Shown: piece by piece, positions 1 through 11,094 of the stretch
How the letters are laid out: the number at the start of each line of letters is the position of its first letter
Position numbering within the stretch: position 1 is the first letter of the stretch
Assembly: GCA_964016885.1 (NCBI GenBank)
Contig: OZ024740.1
Location: 293,557,217-293,621,216, forward strand
DNA from: Eledone cirrhosa
Lineage: Eukaryota > Mollusca > Cephalopoda > Octopoda > Eledonidae
Direction: 5' to 3'
Length of the DNA stretch: 64,000 nt
The notes under the pieces: generated by a model
What the model saw: the letters and a program-made list of their open reading frames with translations, nothing else
Databases searched by the model: none
Told to the model about the DNA's origin: nothing
Made by a program: the position numbers and the translations under genes

Positions 1-222
1 TATAGATATAAGGAGCCCCTTCAGTCACAAATGACTATAGGTTTTTTACACCTAGAAAATTCCTCCCTGGGGTACAAGCCTGGGTGAGGTGTTTTTGTGA
101 AAGACCAGTAATTGGCTATGCATACCAGCCCTGCAGATCGCACCGCCTGGTTCGAGAATCGAACTCTCAACCTAATGATTGGGAATCCAACTCCCCAATC
201 ACTAAACCACACATCTTAACAC
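1..222 (-). repeat. tRNA-derived SINE remnant
   Basis: Read on the minus strand, the segment opens with a tRNA-like head: an A-box-like TGGTTTAGTGATTGG and a B-box-like GAGAGTTCGATTCTC, 30-35 nt apart, as in RNA polymerase III promoters of tRNA-derived SINEs. The remaining part toward position 1 is an unrelated body that runs off the window edge. I do not see the cephalopod central domain found in the other SINEs here, so the family is unassigned. Confidence 0.6.
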
Positions 223-512
223 ACGCACACATATACACATATACACATATACATACACATATATAAACATACATACACACACGTACATTACTTTGCTTGT
301 ACTTGTGTGTTATATACTTAGCTAAATATATTAAAATTATTAATATTTATGCATGTGTCTGTGTTTGTATGTATATGTGTGTACTTGTATTTAACTTGAA
401 TGTTTGTGCATGTGTGTGTCTGTGTATGTCCGTATGTGTCTGCGTATGACCATGTGTGCTTGAATATTTGTGCATGCATGTGTGTACATGTATGCCTGTG
501 TGTGTATGCGTA

Positions 513-545
<33 letters not shown>
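205..545. repeat. CA/TG and TATG low-complexity microsatellite
   Basis: Mixed ACACAT, TGTGTA and TATATG runs. They form two blocks (about 205-290 and 340-545) around a short AT-rich spacer. No coding content. Confidence 0.8.
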
Positions 546-546
<1 letters not shown>

Positions 547-1203
547 TACTTGTATTTAACTTGAATATTTGTAGGATTTCTTAGTTAAATGATAATCAAA
601 AGTAACGAACGCCTTACCTTAATCAATGACGTATAATTTAAATGTAAGGAAAATGCAGTTACTTATATATATCATAGTTTTGATGAGAATAGCACATCTG
701 CACCAGCTAAAATCCGGTATAGATTAAAAAACGTGTTCCTGTTTATTAGATATTGCTTCACAAATCTCTAAAGATAAGATTATAGAGAAATATTTCCAGT
801 ACTGAGGCTTGTGATTATGATTTTCAGTTATTTTCATTGATCGTAATGTTGTTTCCTATCTGTTCTCTGTTTATTCTATCAGGATTCTAGTCACACCTAA
901 GCTAGGAAAATGAACCAACCCCCAGTACTTTATCTACGTATATTTTATTTTATCAAACCCGGAAAGATGGACGGTGAATTTGATTTCATCCGGATTTGAA
1001 CTCAGAACTAAGATAGTTGTGTAACAAAATAACAAGACATTTCGTCCAAGTCCAGCTCTACCGCTTCTATCAATCCTCAAGTTATACAGTGTCCCCTCAA
1101 AATGTATACATACTTCAACAGCATTCTAATAAATATTGCATGTACAGGTAATCAAAGTGTATGTACATTTTTTTTTGGGGGGGGGGGGGGGGGACACATA
1201 TAT
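546..1203. other. AT-rich intergenic stretch; T9-G17 homopolymer
   Basis: No gene, RNA or repeat family recognised. The one notable item is a run of nine T (1168-1176) followed directly by seventeen G (1177-1193). Confidence 0.5.
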
Positions 1204-1961
1204 TTGTTTTCGGCACTACAACGCTATTAGCTGTTGCTTCTGACAGCTAATACCATGAACTATATTTTCATAGTCATGGTTATTAATGTAGAAAACAAGT
1301 CACATTCACCAACAGTGGAGTTAACTTAAATGAAAATATAGGTGGCCCTTAAAAATTAGAAAACAAATTTATGGTTCTCAAATTTATTTCACCAACCCTT
1401 TATCAAAAGCATGGATACAGTCCACATGGATACAGTCCAATCAAAAGCATGGATACAGTCCACATGGAGACAAGAGACAGTCCCCATGGAGTTTGGTGGT
1501 ATCTGCTGTAGTAGCGGTAGCGATGGTTAATTCCATTAACAATTTGGCCCTTTTAAGAGCCACCTATATTTTCATTTAAGTTAACTCCACTGTTGGTGAA
1601 AATGACTTGTTTTCTACATTGATAACCATGACTATGAAAATATAGTTCATGGTCTTAGCTGTCAAAAGTAACTCCACTGTTGGTGAAAATGACTTGTTTT
1701 CTACATTGATAACCATGACTATGAAAATATAAATGATTAAATCCAATTTATTTGATAACCATGACTTGTTTTCTAATTAACTTAAATTTGTTTTCTAATT
1801 TTGCCCCTCCCCCCCTCTCTATCTCTAAAAAACGCGTGAAAACTCCACTTACGCGTGGTAGTAAAACGGAAATAAACGATGTTTGACGAGTGACGTCATC
1901 TTCGCCTGCTTTCATCGGCTCTTTCCACTGACAGCTAATAGCGTTGTAGTGCCTTGTTTTC
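1204..1961. mobile_element. Foldback/MITE-like non-autonomous DNA element with 8-bp TSD
   Basis: Perfect 22-bp terminal inverted repeats lie at 1212-1233 (GGCACTACAACGCTATTAGC...) and 1932-1953. They are flanked by direct TTGTTTTC copies at 1204-1211 and 1954-1961, which read as an 8-bp target-site duplication. Inside, 1241-1350 is repeated in inverted orientation at about 1553-1665 with very few changes, and part of that arm is duplicated again in direct orientation at about 1665-1737. The centre (1405-1490) has short tandem copies of a GGATACAGTCCACATG motif. There is no transposase ORF. An 8-bp duplication suggests a hAT-type mobiliser, but the GGCAC terminus is not the classical CAGNG. 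TTGTTTTC also occurs inside the arms, so the duplication could be coincidental. Confidence 0.6.
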
Positions 1962-1969
1962 TAACACTT

Positions 1970-2080
1970 ATTCTTCACTGCCTTCTGAGTTTAAATCCCA
2001 CCGAGGTCAACTTTGTTTTTGTCCTGTCATGGTCGATAAATTGCCAGTCCAGTACTGAAATCAATTCCCTCTTCACACAT
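1970..2080 (+). repeat. SINE (family A) fragment
   Basis: Matches the body of the SINE copies at 5229, 15545, 23526, 38840 and 39161: CTGAGTTTAAATCCCACCGA, then TCAACTTTG and TCGATAAA. Truncated at both ends. Confidence 0.6.
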
Positions 2081-2097
2081 ACGCGCGCTTCCTTTTC

Positions 2098-2172
<75 letters not shown>

Positions 2173-2178
2173 CTCTCT
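2098..2178. repeat. (TC)n microsatellite
   Basis: Near-perfect TC dinucleotide tract of about 75 bp. It lies just upstream of the likely 5' region of the LINE at 2190-4815. Confidence 0.95.
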
Positions 2179-2386
2179 ACCAGACGTGTGTAACTTCGCG
2201 GAGAAGTTTCCGTTATTTTATGTAAGAAAAAAACGTGAGTTTTCAGTTAAATTTTATATTATTGTGTAACTTGACCCCTCGTCTGGACCTTCAGGTGGTG
2301 GGTCAACTCATTTTCACCCCTACAGGGGCGAAATATTCGTTTGTAACATTTTTTCTCCATCGAATTTTGGAAAAAATATCGTAAGT

Positions 2387-3002
2387 TTGATTGCATTCAA
2401 CGATAATGGTGGTGGAGAGTCGGTAAGACTACATAGCTCGCAGTCAACATCGTCTTCTTCCCTAGATATTATGGAGATGGAAAGACGAAATGAAAATGTA
2501 AAAACAAATTCATATCCAAACAACACAAATGACACCAAACAGTTCAATGACAACAAAAATAACAACAGCAACACCAATAATGATGATAAAAACAACAATG
2601 ACAACACCAACAAAGAAAAAAATAAAGACAACACCAATAACACCAGCATCAAAGACAACAACAACACCAACACCAAGGAAAATACGAATAATATCAACAT
2701 CAGTGACAACAAGAATAACAACAACAATAACAACAATACCACCAACACGGATAATTCCACAAAGAAACCAAAAATCTCCTTTGCACAGACAATTCAGAAA
2801 AAGGAGGAACTGACATATATCGACATAACAAATGCCGAACAACTTTTAAAGGACGCTAGGAGATATGTCACTTTCGAAAAAAAATGGTGCTTTCAGCATC
2901 AATTCTCCGGTAGAAATTCACAAGGAAACTGCTCTCAAAACGATAGTTTTTAGGACAGTTTCCAATTCTACCCGAAAACCAGTCCAATTGTCACAAAGAA
3001 AT
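2387..3002 (+). pseudogene. Asn/Thr-rich ORF1-like protein of LINE
   Basis: A 188-codon frame opens at 2387. Its N-terminal part is ordinary (Ser/Asp/Glu-rich). The middle (about residues 40-125) is an AAC/AAT/ACC codon repeat giving Asn, Thr, Asp and Lys. The C-terminal part (from FAQTIQKKEEL) looks like normal protein again. A homopolymer of eight A at about 2878-2885 is followed by a shifted frame that continues to about 3002, so the frame is probably broken there. It sits directly upstream of the RT fragment, where ORF1 is expected in a LINE. I do not recognise a domain. It could be low-complexity noise, but the coherent ends argue otherwise. Confidence 0.4.
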
Positions 3003-3011
3003 TGAACTGGT

Positions 3012-4555
3012 TTTCAAAAATTCTCGGAGCCGTTCCATATTACGCGATCCATTCGACAGGGATGCCCTCTCTCCTCCCTTCTGTACGTACTGACTCTCGA
3101 GCCACTACTGCGGAAGTTGGAGCTATTGCAGGGCATCCCTCTGGAATCGGGACTGCCGAAAGCGGCGTCGGCCTACGCCGACGACGTGTCAGTAATGGTG
3201 TCGAGCGCCTCGCAAATCGAGGAAGTCTGCACCTTACTGAAGGAATACGAAAGTTTCACAGGAGCGAAGCTGAACCGGGACAAGTCCATCGGTTTGCAAC
3301 TCGGATCGTGGAGAGGCAAACCGATGCCTTCCGATGGCGTCGTCGGACGCTGGACGGAAGGACCGGTAAAGCTGCTCGGGGTTTGGTTTGGTCCGGACCT
3401 CCAGGTGGAGAAGAACTGGAACGAAGTGACGGCCAAGGTGTTTGCACTCACCCAGAAGTGGGCCGAGTGCAAACTATCCTTGAAAGGTCGAGTGGAGGTG
3501 GCGAACACTTTTATAGCGTCCGCCATCTACTACCGCTTGACCGTCATGCCTTGCCCAGCCAAAACGCTCGCCAAAATGGAGCGCGCGCTCTTCCAATTCC
3601 TTTGGAAGAGGCGGGCTCCTTTGGTGAGAAGATCCATCTGCAGCCAACACCCTTCTAACGGAGGGCTGGGGATGCCGTGGTTGACGATGCGCAAACACGG
3701 GCTCAGGCTGCGGCATCTCTACGTATTCCTCACTGGACAACCGATGTGGGCCCCGTTCGTGAGGCGAGCCTTCCCACGACTCGTCTCGCTGACCGAGCTG
3801 CAGTCCTGGGTCAAGCAAAGACCGAGGAAAATGGGCGACTGGCACATCGAATGTGCTCAGGCACTCACAGCCCTCTGGCAGGCGGACCCGGCAATCAGTG
3901 GAGACTCCACTTCGTCATTCTATAGAGGGTTGGTCCGCAGCAAGTGCGACGACGCGCTCAGGGAAACTCTAGGCGTAGAGGAAGATGAACTGGCCAGTCT
4001 GTTCGGTAGGACCTTCCGCCCGGGACCGATGGACAACTTCCAAAAGTCCCTGGCCTGGCAGTGCTACCGAGGAGCTCTACCAGTTCGAGACAAGCTCTAC
4101 AGACATGGGCGCCCGGGAAGGGACCCTGCAAAAAAGATCTGTCCGAGGAGCATGCGTAACGAAGAAACCGTCGCGCACGCATTCATACACTGCCCGGGCG
4201 TCACTGACCTGTGGGGCTATGTAGAATGACTATTGTCGCGGGTGGGACCCATCCGGTTGACCACCGAGTCCATTGTCATGATCAAACCGCCACCCTCCTT
4301 CAAAAACGAAGGAGAGGCGGTTTTCTTTTGTGTGATAGCTATGGCGAAAGAGGTTGTATGGTGGACAAGGTTGAAAGGGCTGAGGTCAGACACCTTTCTC
4401 TCCGGCCAACAACTGATTCTTTTTTCCAAATACCACTTTGGAAGAAGAATCAGGATGGAGAGAGAGGTGCTGTACCCCAGCAAGTTTTATGAAAGGTGGG
4501 TGAAAGTGGCGATAATGGCCCGAGTGAATGGGCCTTCTCTCTATATCAGCCTGTA
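3012..4555 (+). pseudogene. LINE reverse transcriptase, C-terminal half
   Basis: One reading frame runs from about 3012 to the stop at 4554-4556 with a single internal stop (TGA, 4227-4229), after which the same frame resumes. Visible RT landmarks are RSIRQGCPLSSLLYVL, the catalytic YADDV (about 3174), the GAKLNRDKS thumb motif and LLGVWFGPD. The downstream C-terminal domain carries KSLAWQCYRGALPV and a zinc-knuckle-like stretch ending HAFIHCPGVTDLW. In the sister copy at 7281-9527 that knuckle reads CPRC, here CPRS, so one metal ligand is lost. The protein would copy LINE RNA at a nicked target. The missing N-terminal half, the stop and the lost Cys make this copy inactive. Confidence 0.85.
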
Positions 4556-4556
4556 G

Positions 4557-4815
4557 GTTGAGGAAAAGGAGGAGGAGAGGAAAGGAGTACAAACTCTTCG
4601 TACTCCTGGAGATGAGGGTTGCACATTTTTCGGGGGTATGTGTTACCCATATTAACTGTCTCCCCTTATTGGGGAAAATCGACTAATTTTTTAAATTGCA
4701 TTTGTGATAACATTTTACACGTTTTTATTGTATGTAAACTTCACCCTTTGTATTTGTCCCCTTCTTTTGTGCCCCTGTGGCTAATAAAGAAACATATCTA
4801 TCTATTTATCTATCT
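4557..4815 (+). other. LINE 3' UTR and tail
   Basis: Follows the RT stop. It contains an AATAAA signal near 4791 and ends in a TCTA-type tail (about 4797-4815). The matching but diverged region of the minus-strand copy is 7035-7280. Confidence 0.6.
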
Positions 4816-4842
4816 TACTCTCTCTTTCTTTCTTTCTTTTTT

Positions 4843-4889
<47 letters not shown>

Positions 4890-4910
4890 CTCTCTCTTTC
4901 TTCCATTCTT
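4816..4910. repeat. (TTTC)n microsatellite
   Basis: Tandem CTTT units continuing from the LINE tail, so the array may have grown from it. It translates as Leu/Phe/Ser-rich on + and Lys/Glu/Arg-rich on -; neither is a gene. Confidence 0.9.
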
Positions 4911-5228
4911 TATCTGGAAGAATTCGGCTGTGTTCTGCCTGGAGAGTGATGGGCTCCGCCAAGTGTAAAAGTCCCAAGTCACGTCATGTGTCAGGATGGT
5001 GCTCCTGTTACTCAAAATTTAAGGGCCTTTACCCTTTTTTTAAATACCCAATCAACACAGGTATGCCACGCTGATCTATTTAAGTTTGGGTTCCTTGTTT
5101 ATATTATATAACACCCTATAGAGCATATGACATGGAAGGCAGAAGTAATTACATGGCTCAACAGCAATTTGTCAACTGTTTTGATGGGTGTTCGAAGTAT
5201 ACTTTGGCAGTCATTATTTTAATGTGCA
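4911..5228. other. No recognised feature
   Basis: Unique-looking sequence between the LINE and the SINE. I see no coding potential or repeat signature. Confidence 0.4.
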
Positions 5229-5422
5229 GGGCGGTGGATTGGCAGTTTCGGTAGAGGGTCGGACGCCATGCTTTGACGCATAGAGTTACGGCCCTTCCAT
5301 TCTGAGTTCAAATCCCGCCGAGGTTAACTTTGCCTTTCATCCTTACGGGGTCGATAAAGTAAAGTACCAGTAATGCACTGGGTAATTGCTGGCCTTGTGC
5401 CAAAAGTAGAAACAATTATTTT
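5229..5422 (+). repeat. SINE (family A), near full length
   Basis: Starts GGCGGTGGATTGGCAGTTTC. It has a B-box-like GAGTTCAAATCCCGCCGAGG, then a conserved body (TTAACTTTGCCTTTCATCC, GGGGTCGATAAA, GTAATGCACTGG, GCCAAAAGTAGAAACAATTA). The same element occurs at 15545, 23526, 38840 and 39161. tRNA-derived type; no coding capacity. Confidence 0.85.
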
Positions 5423-6482
5423 AATGTGCAGTTAACTCTTGTTTGTTTAGTTCTAAATTTAATTTTGTGTAGTTTTATAATTAATTTTGTGCAATAAGTT
5501 CACATTTGTAAAATATTACAAGACTTAAAACACTTATAAAATGTTTAAAAATGCAATTATATTATTATAACTACAATTAAAGATTTTTATATTTGCATAC
5601 GATATAGTACATTGCTCTGCAGTAAATCATCGGCAAGAAACACTTGCAATAGTAAAAATTGAAATCCTGCTTGTATGTGGTCACGACTCCCTGTCCAAAC
5701 TATTCCTTAGTGCAAAGTCGAAAGTGGGCGAAGAAGAGGAAGACAATGAACATCCTTGTCTGATAATGTCAAGAACTCGACAAGCTTCAACACTGCAACC
5801 CTTCTGGATATGGTAGAGGACAGAGATGAGTGTCGATTGCTGAGTGGCAGAAAATCTAGAGTAGCACACCAGTGACTAGCTACCACCAGGTACAAAATGG
5901 ATTCAAATACTTGAGAGCTAAAGTGTTCCCTGATCAATGACGTCGATGTTAAAACAGACATTTTTGTAGGTCCTCAGGTCAGAAATTTGTTCAGAAATGA
6001 AAGGTTTGAAGAATAGATGAACGAAGTTAAGAAGGCTGCGTGGAAACGTTTGAAAAGTGTCGGTTAGTTTTACGGAACTACACCCTCTCCCGTTCGATGG
6101 AAAATCTTTTCTCCTAGTGTTTTCTTTCGTATGTTTCAACGAATCTGAGCTCTAAATCCGTCGGAAACAACTATTTTCTTTTTAGAAAACGCGGGGGAGG
6201 GGATTGGACGCTCGGAGCTTTCTTTGCTAGGAAATTTTTTTTCTTGTGTTTTCCACAAATCTGACCCTTAAAATTCATTGGAAACGACTTGCTTTTTTTT
6301 ATTTATAGAAAATTGAAAAACAAAGATCTTTGTTTTTATAACAGGCTGAATGAGTTGGGGTGCATAACCCAACGAAACTTTACCTGCCTATGTCACTGTT
6401 GAAATTAATTACACTTAACTCGTCCTATGGACTGAGTGCTCTTACCCTTGGATATTTCTACCAAACTTCTACAGCTGTATGG

Positions 6483-6485
<3 letters not shown>
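5423..6485. other. AT-rich stretch, possible RT trace on minus strand
   Basis: Mostly unrecognised. On the minus strand about 5686-5870 encodes IIRQGCSLSS followed by FDFALRNSL, which faintly resembles the RQGC region of a LINE RT. It is short and frame-broken, so I give it little weight. Confidence 0.3.
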
Positions 6486-6558
<73 letters not shown>

Positions 6559-6562
6559 AGGA
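6486..6562. repeat. (TA)n microsatellite
   Basis: About 60 bp of TA dinucleotides bordered by short GTGTGT runs. Confidence 0.95.
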
Positions 6563-7034
6563 GGTGAGTTTTATTGTAGCACAATAAATAAACCAATGCA
6601 GAACATGTAATCTCTGCCTAGCCGAGAAATTTACCATTATATCTAATTTCAATTCTATAATAAATAGACGCACTGATTTATTTTCTCTCTGCTTGCATAA
6701 ATTCTATAGAACATTCCATAAAGTATACAGCTAATCTCAATACCTTACTAGTTTAAAATCCTTTTTCCCAAAGGCTTATATATCTTTTACAAATATACCC
6801 ATCTTTCTACCTTATTTCAGTATTATATATTATATAATACAATATACCCATTCTATATCATTCTTCTTTATCATTTTCCTTTCTTCCTTTTTTCTTTTTA
6901 ATTTCTAACCTCTAATCTGTACTTTTTCTTCCCAACTACTTCTCAATTCATATTATTACTCACCACAACATTATCCATTCTTCCATCTTTCCTCATATCT
7001 TTGGCCATAAAAATTATTTTTTTAATACATTATA
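6563..7034. other. AT-rich, no recognised feature
   Basis: Pyrimidine-rich and AT-rich sequence leading up to the 3' end of the minus-strand LINE. Confidence 0.4.
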
Positions 7035-9552
7035 ATATTGATTTCTTTATTAGCCACACGGGCGCAACAAGAAAGGGGACAATACAAAGACATGCCGGGG
7101 ATTTTACATACAGTCGTGTAAAAAAATATAAAAACAAACAAACAATTTCAACAATCGAAATCCCCAATAGGGGGGAGGCGCCACAAATGGGTTGTTTAAT
7201 ACCCCGTCGATAGAACAACCCTCAACTCGAGAAGCGTGTTGTGCAAGTGCTCCTTTCTTCCTTTTGCTCTCTTCCTCAACCTACAGGCTTATAAACAGAG
7301 AAGGCCCAATCACTCGGGCCATTTTCGCTTCATTCACCCACCTTTCAGTAAATTTACTGGGGTGCAGTGCCTCTCTCTCCACCCTGATTCTCCTTCTAAA
7401 GTGATACTTAAAGAAGGGAATCAATTGTTGTCCGGAGAGAAAGGCATCTGTCCTCAGTCCTCTCAACCTCGTCCACCATATAACTTCTTTCACCATAGCC
7501 ACCGTACAGAGGAAAACCGCCTCTCTTTCGTTTTTGAAAGAGTCTGGCGGTTTGATCCTTACTATGGACTCGGAAGTCAACTGTATTTGTCCCATACGCG
7601 ACAGCAGTTGTTCTGCATAGTTCCACAGGTCGGTTACGCCCGGGCAGTGTACAATTGCGTGCAGAACTGTTTCAATGTCCTGCGCACATCTTGGACACGT
7701 CCTCTTGGAAGGATCCCTGCCAGGGCGTCCGTGCCTGTAGATCTTGTCACAAACCGGTAGAGCTCCTCGGTAGCACTGCCAGGCCAAGGACCTCTGGAAG
7801 TTGTCCATAGGTCCCGGGCGGAAAGTCCTACCAAACATACTGGTGAGCTCATCGTCTTCGACGCCCAGAGTCTCTCCGAACACGTCGTCGCCCTTGTAAC
7901 GTACAATCCCTCTATAGAATGTCGAAGTGGAGTCTCCACTGATTGCTGCGCCCTCTTGCCAGAGGACTGTGAGCGCCTGAGCGCATTCAATGTGCCAGGC
8001 GCCCATCGTTTTCGGTCTTTTCTTCACCCAGGACTGCAGCTCCGTTAGCGAGACGAGCTGTGGGAAAGCCTGTCTCACAAACGGTGCCCACACCGGTTGG
8101 GGGTCGGTGAGGAATACCTGGAGATGCTGCAGCCTTAGCGCATGTTTGCGCATAATCAGCCACGGCATTCCCAGCCCTCCGTTGGAAGGGTGCTGACAGC
8201 AGACGGATCTCCTCACCAGCGGAGCCTGCTTCTTCCACAGAAACTGGAAGAGCATGCGTTCCATCTTGGCGAGGTGTTCACGGGGACAAGGCACGACAGT
8301 CAAGCGGTAGTAGATGACGGACGCTATGAAAGTGTTCGCCACCTCCGCTCGACCTTTCAAGGACAGTTTGCACTCTGCCCACTTCTGAGTGAGTGCAAAC
8401 ACCTTGGCCGTGACCTCGTTCCAGTTTTTCTCCACCTGGAGGTCTGGACCGAACCAGACCCCGAGCAATTTCACCGGTCCGTCCGTCCAGCGTCCAACGA
8501 CGCTGTCGGATGTCATCGGTTTGCCTCTCCACGTACCGAGTTGCAAACCGACAGACTTGTCTGGGTTTAGTTTTGCTCCCGTCAGCGTTTCGTATTCTTT
8601 CAGTATGTTGCCGATCACCCCGATTTCCGAGGTGCTCGACACCATTACTGTCACGTCGTCGGCATAAGCCGACGCCGCTTTGCGCAGTCCCGGTTCTAGG
8701 GGGATGCCCTGCAACAGCTCCAATTTCCGCAGTAGTGGCTCTAGAGTCAATACATACAGAATGGAGGAGAGAGGGCATCCCTGTCGAATGGAACGCGTGA
8801 TTGTGAACGGCTCCGATAGGTAGCCGTTCACCTTGACCCTCGAGCAGATGCTGGTGTGCATCGCCTCGATCCATCCTCTGAACACGGGGCCGAAACCGGC
8901 CGCCTTGAGAACCGCTTCCAAGTATCGATGGTCGACCCTATCGAATGCCTTAGACTGATCCAAGTTGATCAGAGCCCCACCGAAGCCGGGTTTACTACCC
9001 ACCCTCTCTATGATGTATCGCATGAGGTGGAGGTTGTCGTGTATGGACCTGGTCGGGATTGCACACGTTTGCGCTTTCCCTACCAGGTTCTCGACGACAA
9101 GCGCCAACCTCGTCGCTAGCATCTTGGCCAAAATCTTTAACTCTGTGTTGAGCAGAGTTATGGGCCTGAAGTTGTTAATTTCGTCCCCCTTGTTCTCGTC
9201 TTTCCTGATCAGCGTTACTACGCCCTTGCCTGCAGAACTGGGAATTCTCCCGTTCTGCTGCCAATTGCAGTAGACGGCTTCGAGGACGCTAGAGAACAAG
9301 TCCGGCATGCCTATGTAAAATTCGTAGGGTAGACCATCTAGACCGGGTGACTTGCGTTTCCAGACCGGGTGACTTGCGGCCCAGAGCGTCCCGTATCTCA
9401 GTGTCCGTGATCGGTCTTTCGCAGAACTCGGCGTCCGTGTTCGAGAGACGCGGCAGGCCGTCGAGGTATGAACTAAAGTCCATTGCCCCGTTCGGCTCAC
9501 CGTCGTTCTGCTCAAACAGTCGCGCAAAGTACCGCTGAAAGGCCGCGCACAT
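7035..9552 (-). mobile_element. Tx1/L1-like LINE, 5'-truncated
   Basis: Same family as the element at 2190-4815. The 3' UTR is 7035-7280 and the RT-coding part 7281-9552. The 5' truncation at about 9552 falls just upstream of the reverse transcriptase domain, so ORF1 and the endonuclease are absent, as is usual after incomplete reverse transcription. Confidence 0.85.
7281..9552 (-). pseudogene. LINE reverse transcriptase and C-terminal domain
   Basis: A minus-strand frame of 748 codons ends at 7281. RT landmarks in order are KSPGLDGLPYEFY, VVTLIRKDE, NNFRPITLLNTELKILAK, ALINLDQSKAFDRVDH (catalytic block A), IRQGCPLSSILYVL, YADDVTVMVSS (catalytic block C) and LLGVWFGPD. The C-terminal zinc knuckle is intact: CPRC, then HAIVHC before PGVTDLW. 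At 9331-9375 the motif encoding KSPGL is tandemly duplicated by about 22 bp and shifts frame. The N-terminal 80 or so residues (FQRYFARLFEQ...) therefore lie in another frame up to 9552. Function in the family is target-primed reverse transcription. Truncation plus frameshift make this copy dead, yet some 690 codons without a stop suggest a fairly recent insertion. Confidence 0.9.
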
Positions 9553-9910
9553 ATAATATTACCATTAGAAGTCCTTCGTAAACATATAAACTTTTGACGT
9601 TAGATTTTTTTCTTCCTTAAATTTTTCATATCTCTTCCATCCTTTCATGCTCGTTTTAAACCTACTACTTAATTTGACTTTTACATATTACAATACATAA
9701 AAACAAACTTAAATCCTAACTAATTTCTTTTAATATATTATATTATTACCATTAGAAAATATTTCGTAAACAAATATACTTTTTGATGTTAGATTTTTTC
9801 TTCCTTAAACATTCTTTACTTCTTTCCTTCCGCGCTCATTTTAAACAAACTATTTACGTACACATATTACATTACATAAAAACAAACTTAAACCCTAACT
9901 AATTCCTCTA
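9553..9910. repeat. Diverged tandem duplication of about 180 bp
   Basis: ATTACCATTAGAA starts two similar blocks (about 9556 and 9743). Each continues with TTCGTAAACA, GTTAGATTTTTT, CTTCCTTAAA and CATAAAAACAAACTTAAA. The first block abuts the truncated 5' end of the LINE. Confidence 0.7.
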
Positions 9911-11046
9911 AATCCATAACTCATTCATTCTTCTCCTTCTTTTCACATTATATCCTTAATATCATTAATATTTTTATTTTAATAATACATATTAATAAAT
10001 TCTTTTCTTCGCACATATTATTAAACCCTTCAATATACAAACCTTAATTTAATACTATTCTTAATTCCTTTTTCTTCATGCATAAACCTCATTAACTTTT
10101 AATTTCAAAATCTTTTAAATTATCTATTATCTTCCAACGGCTTTTTAATTTCTCTCTGTGAGACAATATTCTTTTCTCAGTTGTAATGGCTATCTCTCTC
10201 TCTCTATATCACCCATCTCTTCTCCTCTCTCATCCTTCCCTCTTATACTCCTCCCCCACCATCCTTTACTCTTATTTCTTCATCTTCCTTACCTTTTCCA
10301 ACCCCACCCTACTTTTTCCCAATCTCATATATCAATCTTAATTTATTTTTCATATGTTGATTTAAAGTGTTTTTTTTATGTACAATAAAATTGCGGAAAA
10401 ATTGCTATGAAAAAAATTCATTTCTTTATGAAAAAATGTCTTCCTTTTTTCTTCAGTAAACATGTTACAGACTTGTCAGTAGCCATTGAGAATGTCTGGT
10501 GGCTGTTTCAAGACTTGTTAATCCCTCTTCAGTGATATTCACTCAACTGTGGATGACACGAAAATAAGCTAGAGCCTATATAGATTTAGCAATTGCACAT
10601 TTGCTGGAGATGCTAATTTTTTTCCAGTCGACATTTTAAGGAACCATTGTCACTGTAATGATGTTTGTACTGTCAATAAGGACTTTTCCCCTTATGTTGA
10701 GGAAATATAAAGGGTAAATAATTGGTTTACATGAGGCCAGAAACACAAATCTAGCACATATTTTCTTTGGGGGCAAATTGAATGGTTATTACTGGAATTC
10801 TATAAGAATCCAGCTTCTATAATTTTCGGTGGAAGCAGGGGCTGCGTGGTTCTGATGATCGCCAACCAGCGTTAAACAGACTGTTAGCTTCTCTCCCTTC
10901 TTTCGCCGAAAAGAAGTGACATAGTCATTACTTTAAAACCAATAGCGTATGGTCTTCTAAATGTTTTTAATTAAACATACGGTATATTGCCAAATATACT
11001 ATACATAGATTCATGTATACATCGCTATTTCAGAGAACCAATCCTA

Positions 11047-11094
<48 letters not shown>

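Larger units (their letters stand above)
2190..4815 (+). mobile_element. Tx1/L1-like LINE, internally deleted copy
   Basis: Composite of three parts in one orientation: an AT-rich 5' leader and Asn/Thr-rich ORF1-like reading frame (2190-3005), the 3' half of a non-LTR reverse transcriptase (about 3012-4555), and a 3' UTR ending in AATAAAGAAACATATC and a TCTA-repeat tail. Against the longer minus-strand copy at 7035-9552, the RT starts abruptly in the middle of the catalytic domain, so endonuclease and N-terminal RT are missing. Clade assignment (Tx1 group of L1) rests on motifs such as IRQGCPLSSLLY, YADDV and KLLGVWFGPD and is an inference. Confidence 0.7.

Noticed and set aside
4619..5074. 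Phe/Ser/Leu-rich frame
   Set aside because: Runs through a LINE 3' UTR and a (TTTC)n repeat.
8278..8874. 198-residue minus-strand frame and other 60-140-residue frames inside 7281-9552
   Set aside because: Shadow frames of the LINE RT, which carries all the recognisable RT motifs in its own frame.
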